The notes under the pieces: model-generated
The model's input: the letters and a program-made list of their open reading frames with translations, nothing else
Told to the model about the DNA's origin: nothing
Databases searched by the model: none
Made by a program: the position numbers and the translations under genes
Origin: Gemmatimonadota bacterium
GTDB taxonomy: Bacteria; Gemmatimonadota; Gemmatimonadetes; Longimicrobiales; Gaopeijiaceae
Length of the DNA: 36,158 nt
Reading direction: 5' to 3'
NCBI GenBank assembly: GCA_022563405.1
Contig: JADFNK010000020.1
Coordinates: 1-36,158, forward strand
In this document: in pieces, positions 1 to 6,716 of the stretch
Position numbering within the stretch: the first letter of the stretch is position 1
Layout of the letters: each line of letters begins with the position of its first letter

Positions 1-75
1 CGTGAACACGATCCCGGCGACCGCCAAGACAGCTACCACGGGTGCCGCACCTCGCAGCGAACGCACTCTGTCCAT
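1..75 (-). CDS. Partial CDS, N-terminus of a membrane or secreted protein
   Basis: Only the first 25 codons lie in the window and the gene runs off the left edge. They start MDRVRSLRG and continue into a hydrophobic stretch (APVVAVLAVAGIVF), which is a signal peptide or first membrane helix preceded by Arg residues. The ATG has a strong ribosome binding site: the complementary strand reads GGGAGGT about seven bases upstream. The gene lies downstream of the small MetS-like gene on the same strand, with about 90 bases between them. No family can be assigned from so short a piece. Confidence 0.6.
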   Translation of the reverse strand, partial: MDRVRSLRGAAPVVAVLAVAGIVFT

Positions 76-168
76 GCCGACTACCTCCCTTACAAGTGGC
101 ATCCCACACGATGGGACGATACTCACACGGATTCCCTGAGGCAAGTGAGCTCGGGCATGGGTAGGCCC

Positions 169-279
169 TCAACTTCCCTTGTCGGACTCCTTGCGGACCG
201 CGATGAACAGGGCCAAGAGAAATCCACCCCAAACGAACCCGAGAATGAGCACCATCGTGATTACGGCAGAAGTCGTCAT
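169..279 (-). CDS. MetS-like small subunit of an NSS-type amino acid importer
   Basis: This is a 36-residue protein. It begins MTTSAVITMVLILGF, has a single membrane helix containing VWGGFLLALF, and ends in a short charged tail (VRKESDKGS). A start of the type M-(S/T)-T-S-A-I/V, a WGG in the helix and a basic end are typical of the methionine/alanine importer small subunit family (MetS, PF16951). In Corynebacterium MetS is required for MetP, an NSS-family transporter. MetS genes normally sit directly after their large subunit; here the upstream neighbour is a lipoprotein gene. The only NSS transporter in the window is about 6.5 kb away (6717-8195). The ribosome binding site is weak. The family call rests on residue pattern only. 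Confidence 0.6.
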   Translation of the reverse strand: MTTSAVITMVLILGFVWGGFLLALFIAVRKESDKGS

Positions 280-322
280 ACGCCCATGTTCTCAACGGGA
301 AAGGCTGGGCGCAAGGCGGTCA

Positions 323-700
323 TCAATTGAGTTGGACCGCAATCCCACTGAGGTCCGTGATCACCGAGTTGTTGTCGTCCACGGCCTCGACGACCACTGC
401 GGTCAGCGGGGAGCCGCGGACATCGTCCACGTCCACCTGAAATCGGATTTGATCCGGGTCGGCCGTGACCAGCACAACCCGGTACACGTCGGTCGCGGGC
501 TCGGCGAAGAAGACCCGAGTCTGTCCGGACTCGGAGAACCCTTGGATCCCGGGCCCGCTGATCTCGAGAACGATCGCACCCACGGGAATCGCACCCGACG
601 TAACGATGCCGCTGAGTTGGCCGTGACCCCTCGGTCCCCAATCACACGCGCTTAGCGCCAGTACGACACCCATGACCGTAACCAGCCTCGCCCACCTCAT
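323..700 (-). CDS. Lipoprotein coupled to the M6 protease gene
   Basis: A 125-residue protein with a lipoprotein signal peptide: Arg residues, hydrophobic core and lipobox LSAC with the lipidated Cys at 19. The mature part looks like one small all-beta domain (GIVTSGAIPVGAIVLEISGP near its start, VVVEAVDDNN near its end). It probably sits in the outer or inner membrane facing the periplasm or outside. Its ATG overlaps the TGA of the upstream protease gene (ATGA at 697-700), so translation is probably coupled and the two products may work together. It may anchor the protease, whose C-terminus carries a dockerin-like acidic motif; that is inference. No enzyme motif is visible. An earlier in-frame start would only add Arg-rich sequence lying inside the protease gene, so this ATG was chosen. 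Confidence 0.7.
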   Translation of the reverse strand: MRWARLVTVMGVVLALSACDWGPRGHGQLSGIVTSGAIPVGAIVLEISGPGIQGFSESGQTRVFFAEPATDVYRVVLVTADPDQIRFQVDVDDVRGSPLTAVVVEAVDDNNSVITDLSGIAVQLN

Positions 701-3270
701 CGCTCGGTCCCCTCGGATAGGGGAATCACGATCGCGTCGGCGGGCACCGGGGCGCGGGCCACGAGCGCTGCCCCGGCCGGCGTGCCCACCGGGTGGTTCG
801 GATTGGCCAGAACCCACGAACGAAAGTCGCCGAGGTCGTATGTGCCATCGGCGTCGCCCTGGAGGTCGAGGAAGGTTTCGAGCGGAACATTCGTCGTACC
901 AACACCCATAAACGGCTCCGCCATGAGCTGAAGCCCTGCGTCCGGCGGGCCTACCGTGAGGTCGACGTCGACGGCACCCGTCAGGCCAATGGCATCGGTG
1001 GCCTGAACGTTCATCACGAAGTCACCCATGACCACCGGCGCTCCTCTCAAAGCCTGCGCGCTCCCACCTACGAAAAACAGGCCCGTGGGCAGGCCACTCG
1101 TAACCCACAGCAGGGGCGGGTTGGCATTCGAGACCGTGAATCGAATATCCACGTTGGATGCGGCACCCACGTCCAACTGCATCCCGTCGTCCGACGATAC
1201 GAGGTAGGTGAGATCGAAGCGGGCGGTGGCCGCACTCGGAGTGGTGACCGTCACGATGGCGGGATTGAGCTGGCCCGCCAACGCCCCTGTCCAGTCCCTG
1301 AACGCCACCCCCGTATTGGGCTGCACCAAGACACTCACGCTCGTTGCCTCCCGGATCCACCCGGACTCGGAATCCGGATTGAGAACCACCACACCGGGCA
1401 CCACCCCCGGCACCGGACTCTCGAGCGTGATATCGAAACTCACCTCCGAATTTCCGTAACTCGCCGTGAGCGTCGAATCGACGATCCCCGTCGTCCAGCT
1501 CCGGACACGCGGCTGACCGTCGCTCCACGCCAGGAAACCGTCACGGAACCCGGGGGCGCTTTCGGCGCCGCCGCCGGCCTCGAGCGTATGCCCCTGGAAA
1601 GGCGCCGACGTAAAGACGAGGGACGTCACGGCAGAAGCCACGCTGTCCACCGTGAAGACACTCCCGGACGCGCCGAGACCGGCGGACTGGAGCGTCACGT
1701 CCTGGTAGCGCGTGAGCGTCCGAAACTCCATCCGGTCGCCCACCTGTCGGATGTCCAACAGGGTGACACCGGCAGCCGTGTTCACCGGGATGCCGCCCAG
1801 TCCGTTCAGGCCATTATAGGTGAAGGCGGACGGCACCGTCCCGGCGTTGAACGCGGTCATACCAGTGGCTCCGGGGAACGGATCTCCGTCATCACCCCGC
1901 TCACCCGGCTGAGCCAAATCGTTGTTGCCGTCCGCCTGCCGGAGCCATACACCCATGCGGGACGCCAAGCTATTCACCTGGTTGCCGGCCCACGAGGCGT
2001 TGACCCTCTCGGTGTCGATCTGCCAAACGAAGAGCCCAGGCGCCGGAAGGCTCGCGTCGAAACCGAGGCGTTGCCGGTTCTCCACCAGGTAGTAGTCGCC
2101 GCTCCCGTCGCCGGCGTCGATCCTGATGACGTCATTGGTGGTCTCCACCGGATCGAGGGTGAGCACACCGAGATCGGCGTCCGGCACCAGCGTCGTGACG
2201 TTGGTCCAACCCAGCACATCCTTACTCCAGGCCGTCATATGGCACGGCATCTCCGCTCCCTGCCCATCGCAGCCCCAGGGTCCCGTGCCCATCAATCCCC
2301 AACGCCCCACACCCCCATGACTCGCGCCGACGGCGTACAGGTCCGGAAGTCCGAACCCGTGGCCGAGCTCGTGTGCGAAGACCCCGATCTCGTTGATCTC
2401 CGAAGGATCACACGAAAGAACCGGCAGGATCGTGAAGTCATCGACGACGATGTTTTCCACGCGCCCGGTGGAAGGCGTCGATGTCTCGAAGACCTGTCCC
2501 GCCGAGAAGAGGAGCTGCCAGAAGTGAGACCACACCACACCGGGGCCGCTTCCGCCGCACTCGGCGCCCGACGTGGGATGCATGACGGCTAAGAGGTCCA
2601 CGAAGCCGTCGTCGTCACCGGAGTTGGGCATGCCGTCGGGTCCGTCGTTGTCGTATCGACCCCAATCGACGCCTCCGGCGTCCGCGTCCGTGAGGAGCTC
2701 GATGATAAATTCACCCACGTCATCGCTGGGGCTCAGACCGTTGCTGTTTCCGGCGACGTCGTCCGCACTGAGGCTCGCCTGGAACCAGTCCCGCGTGTCG
2801 CCGAGGAGCGTGACCAGGCCGCCCGAAAGCTCCGTGTAGAACTCGGTGATGGTCCCCGATCGGCTGTTCGGGCCGCCGAAGAACTCCCGCTGAACGACGG
2901 CCCGTGTGAGACTCTCGACCGAGCCGTTCCCGACGTCAGCGCTGGGAATCGAGGGTGTGTCCGAGTAGCGACCGAGGAGTAGGGGAATCTCGAAGGTGCC
3001 GGCCACCCTCCCCCCCCGTGGGCCCAAGACCGTGAGCGCTCTCAGCGCGGGGAAGTCGGGGTCCCCCGTAGCGGGACCCAGCCCCAGCCGGGCTCTCCAA
3101 CCCCTGGCCGGACGGTACGCCCCGGGATTGCGGCCAATCTCCTCGAAATACGCTGCGGGGGGAGTCGTGCCATAGTGCTCCGCGAGCAACTCGACATCCT
3201 GGGCACCGAGCGCGCTGGGCACGAACCCGACCGTCACCGCGAACGCTGCCATGGTTCGCGTAGCCATCAT
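697..3270 (-). CDS. Secreted M6-family metalloprotease with C-terminal dockerin-like motif
   Basis: This protein of about 857 residues has a signal peptide ending near ALGAQD. The zinc site HELGHGFGLPDLY lies at about 300-312: HExxH, then the GLPDLY extension typical of immune inhibitor A-like M6 peptidases. It is followed by GRWGLMGTG, a probable Met-turn. An Asp/Gly-rich stretch near 205-225 may bind calcium. The C-terminal third is beta-rich, with an Ig-like or putative-Ig segment. Close to the end (about 805-820) is GDADGTYDLGDFRSWV, which resembles half a dockerin calcium motif. The start chosen is the ATG with GAGG six bases upstream; a TTG four codons earlier has no comparable site. 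It is likely exported to degrade extracellular protein. The downstream lipoprotein gene overlaps its stop. Confidence 0.88.
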   Translation of the reverse strand: MMATRTMAAFAVTVGFVPSALGAQDVELLAEHYGTTPPAAYFEEIGRNPGAYRPARGWRARLGLGPATGDPDFPALRALTVLGPRGGRVAGTFEIPLLLGRYSDTPSIPSADVGNGSVESLTRAVVQREFFGGPNSRSGTITEFYTELSGGLVTLLGDTRDWFQASLSADDVAGNSNGLSPSDDVGEFIIELLTDADAGGVDWGRYDNDGPDGMPNSGDDDGFVDLLAVMHPTSGAECGGSGPGVVWSHFWQLLFSAGQVFETSTPSTGRVENIVVDDFTILPVLSCDPSEINEIGVFAHELGHGFGLPDLYAVGASHGGVGRWGLMGTGPWGCDGQGAEMPCHMTAWSKDVLGWTNVTTLVPDADLGVLTLDPVETTNDVIRIDAGDGSGDYYLVENRQRLGFDASLPAPGLFVWQIDTERVNASWAGNQVNSLASRMGVWLRQADGNNDLAQPGERGDDGDPFPGATGMTAFNAGTVPSAFTYNGLNGLGGIPVNTAAGVTLLDIRQVGDRMEFRTLTRYQDVTLQSAGLGASGSVFTVDSVASAVTSLVFTSAPFQGHTLEAGGGAESAPGFRDGFLAWSDGQPRVRSWTTGIVDSTLTASYGNSEVSFDITLESPVPGVVPGVVVLNPDSESGWIREATSVSVLVQPNTGVAFRDWTGALAGQLNPAIVTVTTPSAATARFDLTYLVSSDDGMQLDVGAASNVDIRFTVSNANPPLLWVTSGLPTGLFFVGGSAQALRGAPVVMGDFVMNVQATDAIGLTGAVDVDLTVGPPDAGLQLMAEPFMGVGTTNVPLETFLDLQGDADGTYDLGDFRSWVLANPNHPVGTPAGAALVARAPVPADAIVIPLSEGTER

Positions 3271-3276
3271 GATCGG

Positions 3277-3330
3277 CCTCAAAAGGCAGTCCGTCTCGCA
3301 GTCCGTCTCAAAGAGCGGTCCTTCTCAAAG
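3277..3330. repeat. Imperfect tandem repeats upstream of the protease gene
   Basis: On the minus strand this leader holds several partial copies of CTTTGAGACGGACTG: CTTTGAGAAGGACCG, CTTTGAGACGGACTG, a shortened CGAGACGGACTG and a final CTTTTGAGG. The last copy supplies the GAGG ribosome binding site of the protease gene. It looks like stepwise slippage or duplication of an SD-containing unit. Confidence 0.6.
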
Positions 3331-3333
3331 GGT

Positions 3334-3375
3334 GGATCGCCTGCACCTCCCCAAATATTTACCTAAAGGCGATCC
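3334..3375. repeat. Inverted repeat between the HD hydrolase and protease genes
   Basis: GGATCGCCT at 3334-3342 is perfectly complementary to AGGCGATCC at 3367-3375, with 24 bases between the arms. The right arm overlaps the last codons of the HD-domain gene. The loop contains the AT-rich run AAATATTT. It could form a 9-bp hairpin in the mRNA between the two genes, acting as an attenuator or mRNA end. There is no T-tract, so it is not called a terminator. Confidence 0.4.
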
Positions 3376-3941
3376 TCCGCTCGAACTCCCAAAACGCCGG
3401 CTATGTTCCGCATCCCCTCGATCACGTTTTGTATGTGCTCGCTACGTTCGATTCCCAAGAGCTCGACACCGCGCGTGACATCGTCCCGGTTGACCCCCGC
3501 CGCAAAGGACTTGTCTTTCAATTTCTTGGTGACCGACTTGGGTTTGAGGTCGTCGATCCCGTTGGGTCTCACGAGACAGCACGCATAAACCAACCCCGAA
3601 AGTTCGTCGCAAGCGAAGAGGACTCGATCGAGCAGAGAATCCGGGTCTACGCCCGTCCGCTCGGGTGCGTGGGATTTGATGGCTTGGAGAATCGCGTCGG
3701 GGTAGCCGCGATCCTCCAGCTCGGCGAGCCCCCGACGCGGGTGCTCGTCCGGATATTTCTCCCAGTCGAGGTCGTGGAGAAGTCCGGCCGTGCCCCAGAG
3801 GTCTTCATCCTCGCCGTGGATTCGGGCGTAGTACCGACAAGAAGCCTCCACGGCCAGCATGTGTTTTCTCAGACCTTCGTTCTCGACCCAGCTCTCGAGA
3901 AGAGCCAGAGCCGAGGCTCGGTCGGGGATCCCTGCGCTCAT
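3363..3941 (-). CDS. HD-domain phosphohydrolase
   Basis: A 192-residue cytosolic protein of the HD superfamily. His27 (RKHMLAVE), the HD pair at 56-57 (GLLHDLDWEK) and a conserved HP at about 67 form the expected metal site. Single-domain HD proteins of this size usually act on nucleotides or other phosphate esters, but the substrate cannot be read from the sequence. The start is the ATG with GGAG five bases upstream; the longer TTG start adds only six residues and lacks such a site. The gene precedes the protease gene on the same strand, 92 bases away, without obvious functional link. Confidence 0.8.
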   Translation of the reverse strand: MSAGIPDRASALALLESWVENEGLRKHMLAVEASCRYYARIHGEDEDLWGTAGLLHDLDWEKYPDEHPRRGLAELEDRGYPDAILQAIKSHAPERTGVDPDSLLDRVLFACDELSGLVYACCLVRPNGIDDLKPKSVTKKLKDKSFAAGVNRDDVTRGVELLGIERSEHIQNVIEGMRNIAGVLGVRAEDRL

Positions 3942-3984
3942 GTTCGCTCCGTTTCGCAAGCATCCGTTGATGCTTGACGGCTTG

Positions 3985-4299
3985 CTAGCCCGTCTTCCTG
4001 CGCTCCATCGCTGCCATGTATGACCGCAGGACGGCGTTTATCCGTGTCTGGTAGCGCGGGCCAGTCGCCCGAAACCACTTGAGAACATCTTGGTCCACCC
4101 GCAAGGAAATCGCCTCTTTGGGTTGCGGCCAGACTACTTCTGCATCGTCCCAAAAATTCGGAGGAAGATCGACGAGGTCACCGGGAGATGTCGCAGCGAT
4201 CTCCTTTTCCGACATCTGGCGAAGCCGCGACAGATCCGCGCGACCCTGCGCTGGAACGTCTACGGTCTTAGAAGGCATTTTCGTATCCATTTCGCTCAC
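3985..4299 (-). CDS. brnA: BrnA family antitoxin
   Basis: This is the antitoxin of a BrnT/BrnA type II toxin-antitoxin pair. The C-terminal part ISLRVDQDVLKWFRATGP followed by YQTRINAVLRSYM is the characteristic ribbon-helix-helix-type segment of BrnA proteins, which neutralise the toxin and bind their own promoter. The N-terminal half is charged and probably wraps the toxin. The likely start is a GTG (VSEMDTK) eight bases after AAGGAG; an ATG three codons later is possible. The start lies inside the end of brnT, giving an overlap of about 30 bases and hence coupled synthesis. It is about 104 residues, normal for the family. The palindrome at 4559-4574 is a likely binding site. Confidence 0.88.
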   Translation of the reverse strand: MSEMDTKMPSKTVDVPAQGRADLSRLRQMSEKEIAATSPGDLVDLPPNFWDDAEVVWPQPKEAISLRVDQDVLKWFRATGPRYQTRINAVLRSYMAAMERRKTG

Positions 4300-4552
4300 G
4301 GCGACTACTCCTTCGGCTCGATATGATACGGCGAACAATCTCTCTGCTCTCAAGTTCGCGGTCTGTGTAGACGACGGTTAACGCTACGTTCTGGGCCAAG
4401 CCCACAGCGATGACGCGTAATTCTCCGTAGTCTTTTCTGAGATCCTTCTTCTCCAGCGTGGGACCGGAAAAAATGAGCGTCGCGAACTCGAAGTCAAAGC
4501 CTCTCTCCTTGAGATTCGCTTCGCTCTTCTCCGGGTCCCAAATGAACTGCAT
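4268..4552 (-). CDS. brnT: BrnT family ribonuclease toxin
   Basis: A 94-residue protein starting MQFIWDPEKSEANLKERGF, the signature start of BrnT, then a FATLIF segment and an Arg-rich end (REIVRRIISSRRSSRRE). BrnT has a RelE-like fold and cleaves RNA, stopping translation until bound by BrnA. The usual length is about 90-100 residues, so it looks intact. The toxin gene comes first and the antitoxin second, which is the normal order for this family. There is no ribosome binding site; the ATG lies five bases after a TATATT box, so the mRNA may be leaderless. Confidence 0.9.
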   Translation of the reverse strand: MQFIWDPEKSEANLKERGFDFEFATLIFSGPTLEKKDLRKDYGELRVIAVGLAQNVALTVVYTDRELESREIVRRIISSRRSSRRERNGYENAF

Positions 4553-4557
4553 GTCGT

Positions 4558-4574
4558 AATATACATGTGTATAT
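4558..4574 (-). promoter_or_regulatory. brnTA promoter/operator with palindrome
   Basis: Directly before brnT lies ATATACATGTGTATAT (4559-4574), with perfect arms ATATAC and GTATAT around a four-base centre. On the minus strand TATATT (4563-4558) is a good -10 box ending five bases before the ATG. Its overlap with the palindrome fits repression by BrnA. No convincing -35 box is seen at 16-18 bases. Confidence 0.55.
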
Positions 4575-4779
4575 ACGAAAGGGCCATGGGGGCCGGATAC
4601 AAGGGCTCTCTCAACGTGCTACTTGGGGCGTCTCGCGCTTCTGATGGTGCGCGTCAATCTGGATTCCGCATTCCGCGCGCGTATCCCGGATTCCGCGCGC
4701 GTAGTGGACCACCCTAAATGTTACCGCGCCAGATGCAAGCACACTGGTTAGACTGAGGCGCGGATGCTCTCCAACATCG
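4575..4779. other. Intergenic region with a direct repeat
   Basis: No credible gene is seen between brnT and the next lipoprotein. The region carries ATTCCGCGCGCGTA twice (4670-4683 and 4690-4703), a 20-base period, plus a partial third copy just upstream. No terminator with a T-run was found. Confidence 0.5.
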
Positions 4780-5112
4780 CTAACGGACTCGGACGGCCCG
4801 CGTACGCGTAACACCGTCATCTCCCGTCACCGAGTAGATCAGGGTGTTACCCACGATCCGGTAGTCCATGATGAAACTGTCGCCTTCGACGGTGGCTTGC
4901 AGCTGCCCCGGGCCGATGACCTCGAATGACCCCGTTTCTCGGCGTGCGCCCTCGACACCCAAGAGATCACCGCCCGCGGAGAACTCGATCGTCCCGTCTT
5001 CGGCATCGAGGAATCGCCATTGACCAACAAGCAGTGGGTCCGCTGCCCCAGCATCACAAGCAGCGATGGCAATCACAACGCCACTGAAGAAACAGCGCTT
5101 TACGATGTCCAT
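4780..5112 (-). CDS. Small putative lipoprotein
   Basis: A 110-residue protein with an N-terminal export signal ending in IAIAAC, a plausible lipobox with Cys at about 19. The mature part starts LLVGQWRFLDAEDG and is a single beta-rich domain (GDLLGVEG, GSFEVIGPGQLQATVEG), similar in feel to lipocalin-like stress lipoproteins in which GxW opens the barrel. The ATG follows GGGAGGAG at ideal spacing. No catalytic motif is seen and the function is unknown. Confidence 0.72.
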   Translation of the reverse strand: MDIVKRCFFSGVVIAIAACDAGAADPLLVGQWRFLDAEDGTIEFSAGGDLLGVEGARRETGSFEVIGPGQLQATVEGDSFIMDYRIVGNTLIYSVTGDDGVTRTRAVRVR

Positions 5113-5159
5113 CTGACTCCTCCCGTAAGCTGTGAATTGGCGCTCAGCCTGTGGTGTAG

Positions 5160-5700
5160 CTAGGGGCGCCCACGGACTTGGGTAATGTAGGCCTTAAGCC
5201 GCCGCCACACCTCACGGAGGTTCGAGTCGACGGCTACCACGGGCTCGGTCCTAGGACGCTTGCGGAGCCCACTCCAAGATCGCTTCCTCGCCAGGCCGGG
5301 CGGCAGCTTCCTTGTTCCGCCATTCGAACCTGACGTCGATCGGGATTTCGATCGCCCTCGCGACCCGCAGGGAGTGGTCCCACGCCAGATTGGAGTCAAC
5401 GCCCTGGATTGAGAGGTCAGCGTCCTGCAGATACCTGTAGCCGCTTTCCTCGTACTTCCCCTCCCGAAGGTTCGCCGTAGATACGCGACGGAGTGCATCG
5501 AACGACCCAAGGCGCTTGTGCGCAACCACATGGAGATGGTCCAGAATGGTACTTCGGGGGTGAGGATGGCGACCCCTTTTCCGTCTGCCAAGTCAGCCCG
5601 ATTGCCCCTGCAGCCCAACCTTCAACTGTACCGCGAATCCTCTTTGATCTCCTGAAGCGAATCCGGCGCATGGATGGCAACGTAGGAGAGATCGCGCGAC
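5160..5700 (-). pseudogene. Degraded gene of unknown function
   Basis: Protein-like segments occur in two minus-strand frames but no single frame is intact. One frame gives SYVAIHAPDSLQEIKEDS, then an in-frame TGA. Another runs from about 5590 to 5251 (VVAHKRLGSFDALRRV, then AWDHSLRVARAIEIPIDVRF). The end appears back in the first frame as VVAVDSNLREVWRRLKAY, stopping at 5160. This pattern fits a coding region broken by at least one frameshift near 5255-5290 and others upstream. A short real ORF (5251-5529, GTG start) cannot be excluded but has no ribosome binding site. No family is recognised. Confidence 0.35.
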
Positions 5701-5746
5701 CCCGACAGGCCCGGTGCAGCCCCCGTTGGTGACCTCTATGCCTTCG

Positions 5747-5857
5747 GATCTCGGCCTCAGCGATCCCGATATCTCGGACGTGTGCCGAGTCAGGAAACGA
5801 GTTGGAAAGGCTACCGATAAGGCATGAGGACAGATTCTGATCGAGCAAGAGCTTCAC
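5747..5857 (-). pseudogene. Remnant of a DUF5615 PIN-like toxin
   Basis: The first 37 codons (MKLLLDQNLSSCLIGSL, then SAHVRDIGIAEAEI) match the start of DUF5615 PIN-like toxins, where an Asp in LLxDxNL is part of the nuclease site; here that residue is present in LLLDQNLS. After this point the frame continues into Arg/Pro-rich sequence unlike the family. The later motifs of the family are missing in all three frames, so the toxin is dead. The GTG start overlaps the TGA of the DUF433 remnant (GTGA), the arrangement seen in intact pairs. Confidence 0.65.
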
Positions 5858-6021
5858 GCGGGCGGAAGGGAGACCAGCCTTCGTTCACGTTCGGCGGCAA
5901 AGGCCAGCACCGCCCGGATGTCGTCGCGCTCCAACTCCGGGAAGTCAGCGAGGATCTCCTTCTCGCTCATGCCTGAAGCCAGGTACTCGAGGATATCGTC
6001 GACCGTGATGCGAAGCCCCCG
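5854..6021 (-). pseudogene. N-terminally truncated DUF433 antitoxin
   Basis: An open stretch of 55 codons reads GLRITVDDILEYLASGMSEK, then EILADFPELERDDIRAVLAF, which is the core and end of DUF433 (VapB45-like) antitoxins. The usual first 20-25 residues, with the GKPCIRG motif, are absent: a TGA lies at 6022-6024 and the nth stop codon is only about 40 bases further up. The only internal ATG would start at MSEKE, in mid-domain. It is therefore a broken gene, partner of the DUF5615 remnant. Confidence 0.7.
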
Positions 6022-6059
6022 TCAGCCTCTTCGCGGGACAGGCGGGCGTTGGGCCCCCC

Positions 6060-6710
6060 CTAGACCCTCGAGGAGGGACACAGGTGGGACATCACACACG
6101 CCTCGCACCGCGGCCGTCTCGCGATACAAACCTGGCGGCCGTGGAATATCAGCAAGTGGGACAACAAGGTCCAACGCTCCGTGGGGAACAGCCCCATGAG
6201 GTCTGCTTCGACCTTCTCGGGGGTCTTTTCCTTGGTGAATGCGAGCAGCATGGTGAGTCGCTTCACGTGAGTGTCGACGACGACACCCTCGTCGATCCCG
6301 AACGCGTTCCCCAGGATGACGTTCGCGGTCTTCCGCCCCACACCCGGCAGCTCCGTCAGCTCCTTCATCGTGTGCGGAACGTCGCCGCGGTGTAATTCGG
6401 TGACATCCTGCGCAAACCCGATGATACTCTTCGTCTTGTTTCGGAAGAATCCGGTGGAGCGGATGATCTCCTCCACATCCTCCGGTCGGGCCTCAGCGAG
6501 GTGGGCGGGCGTCGGATACGCCTCGAAGAGGACAGGTGTGACCAGGTTCACCCGCACGTCGGTCGTCTGAGCCGAGAGAATGGTCGCCACACCGAGCTGG
6601 TAGGCGTCGGTGTGTATCAGGGCACAACGAGCGTCGGGATACTCTTCCGCCAACAGACCGAATACCTCGGCGGCACGCTCCGCCCTGGCACCCTTCGATT
6701 CTCTTGCCAT
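6060..6710 (-). CDS. nth: Endonuclease III (DNA glycosylase/AP lyase)
   Basis: This base excision repair enzyme removes oxidised pyrimidines and nicks the abasic site. It is a 216-residue protein of normal size. The helix-hairpin-helix is LPGVGRKTANVILG (121-134) with catalytic Lys127; the catalytic Asp is D146 in VVDTHVKRL. The iron-sulfur cluster ligands are C195, C202, C205 and C211 in the correct C-x6-C-x2-C-x5-C spacing. All key residues are present, so it should be active. It follows the NSS transporter gene after six bases and is probably co-transcribed with glyS and that transporter. Confidence 0.97.
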   Translation of the reverse strand: MARESKGARAERAAEVFGLLAEEYPDARCALIHTDAYQLGVATILSAQTTDVRVNLVTPVLFEAYPTPAHLAEARPEDVEEIIRSTGFFRNKTKSIIGFAQDVTELHRGDVPHTMKELTELPGVGRKTANVILGNAFGIDEGVVVDTHVKRLTMLLAFTKEKTPEKVEADLMGLFPTERWTLLSHLLIFHGRQVCIARRPRCEACVMSHLCPSSRV

Positions 6711-6716
6711 GGTGCC

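Noticed and set aside
793-2592. Long plus-strand open frame of 599 codons over the protease gene
   Set aside because: It is the antisense shadow of the M6 protease gene. The sequence is rich in Arg, His and Gly with no domain, whereas the minus strand has a signal peptide and zinc motif.
6022-6024. Possible selenocysteine in place of the Cys of the DUF433 motif
   Set aside because: The upstream residues do not match the family, so the truncation is real; the TGA is simply a stop before the remnant.
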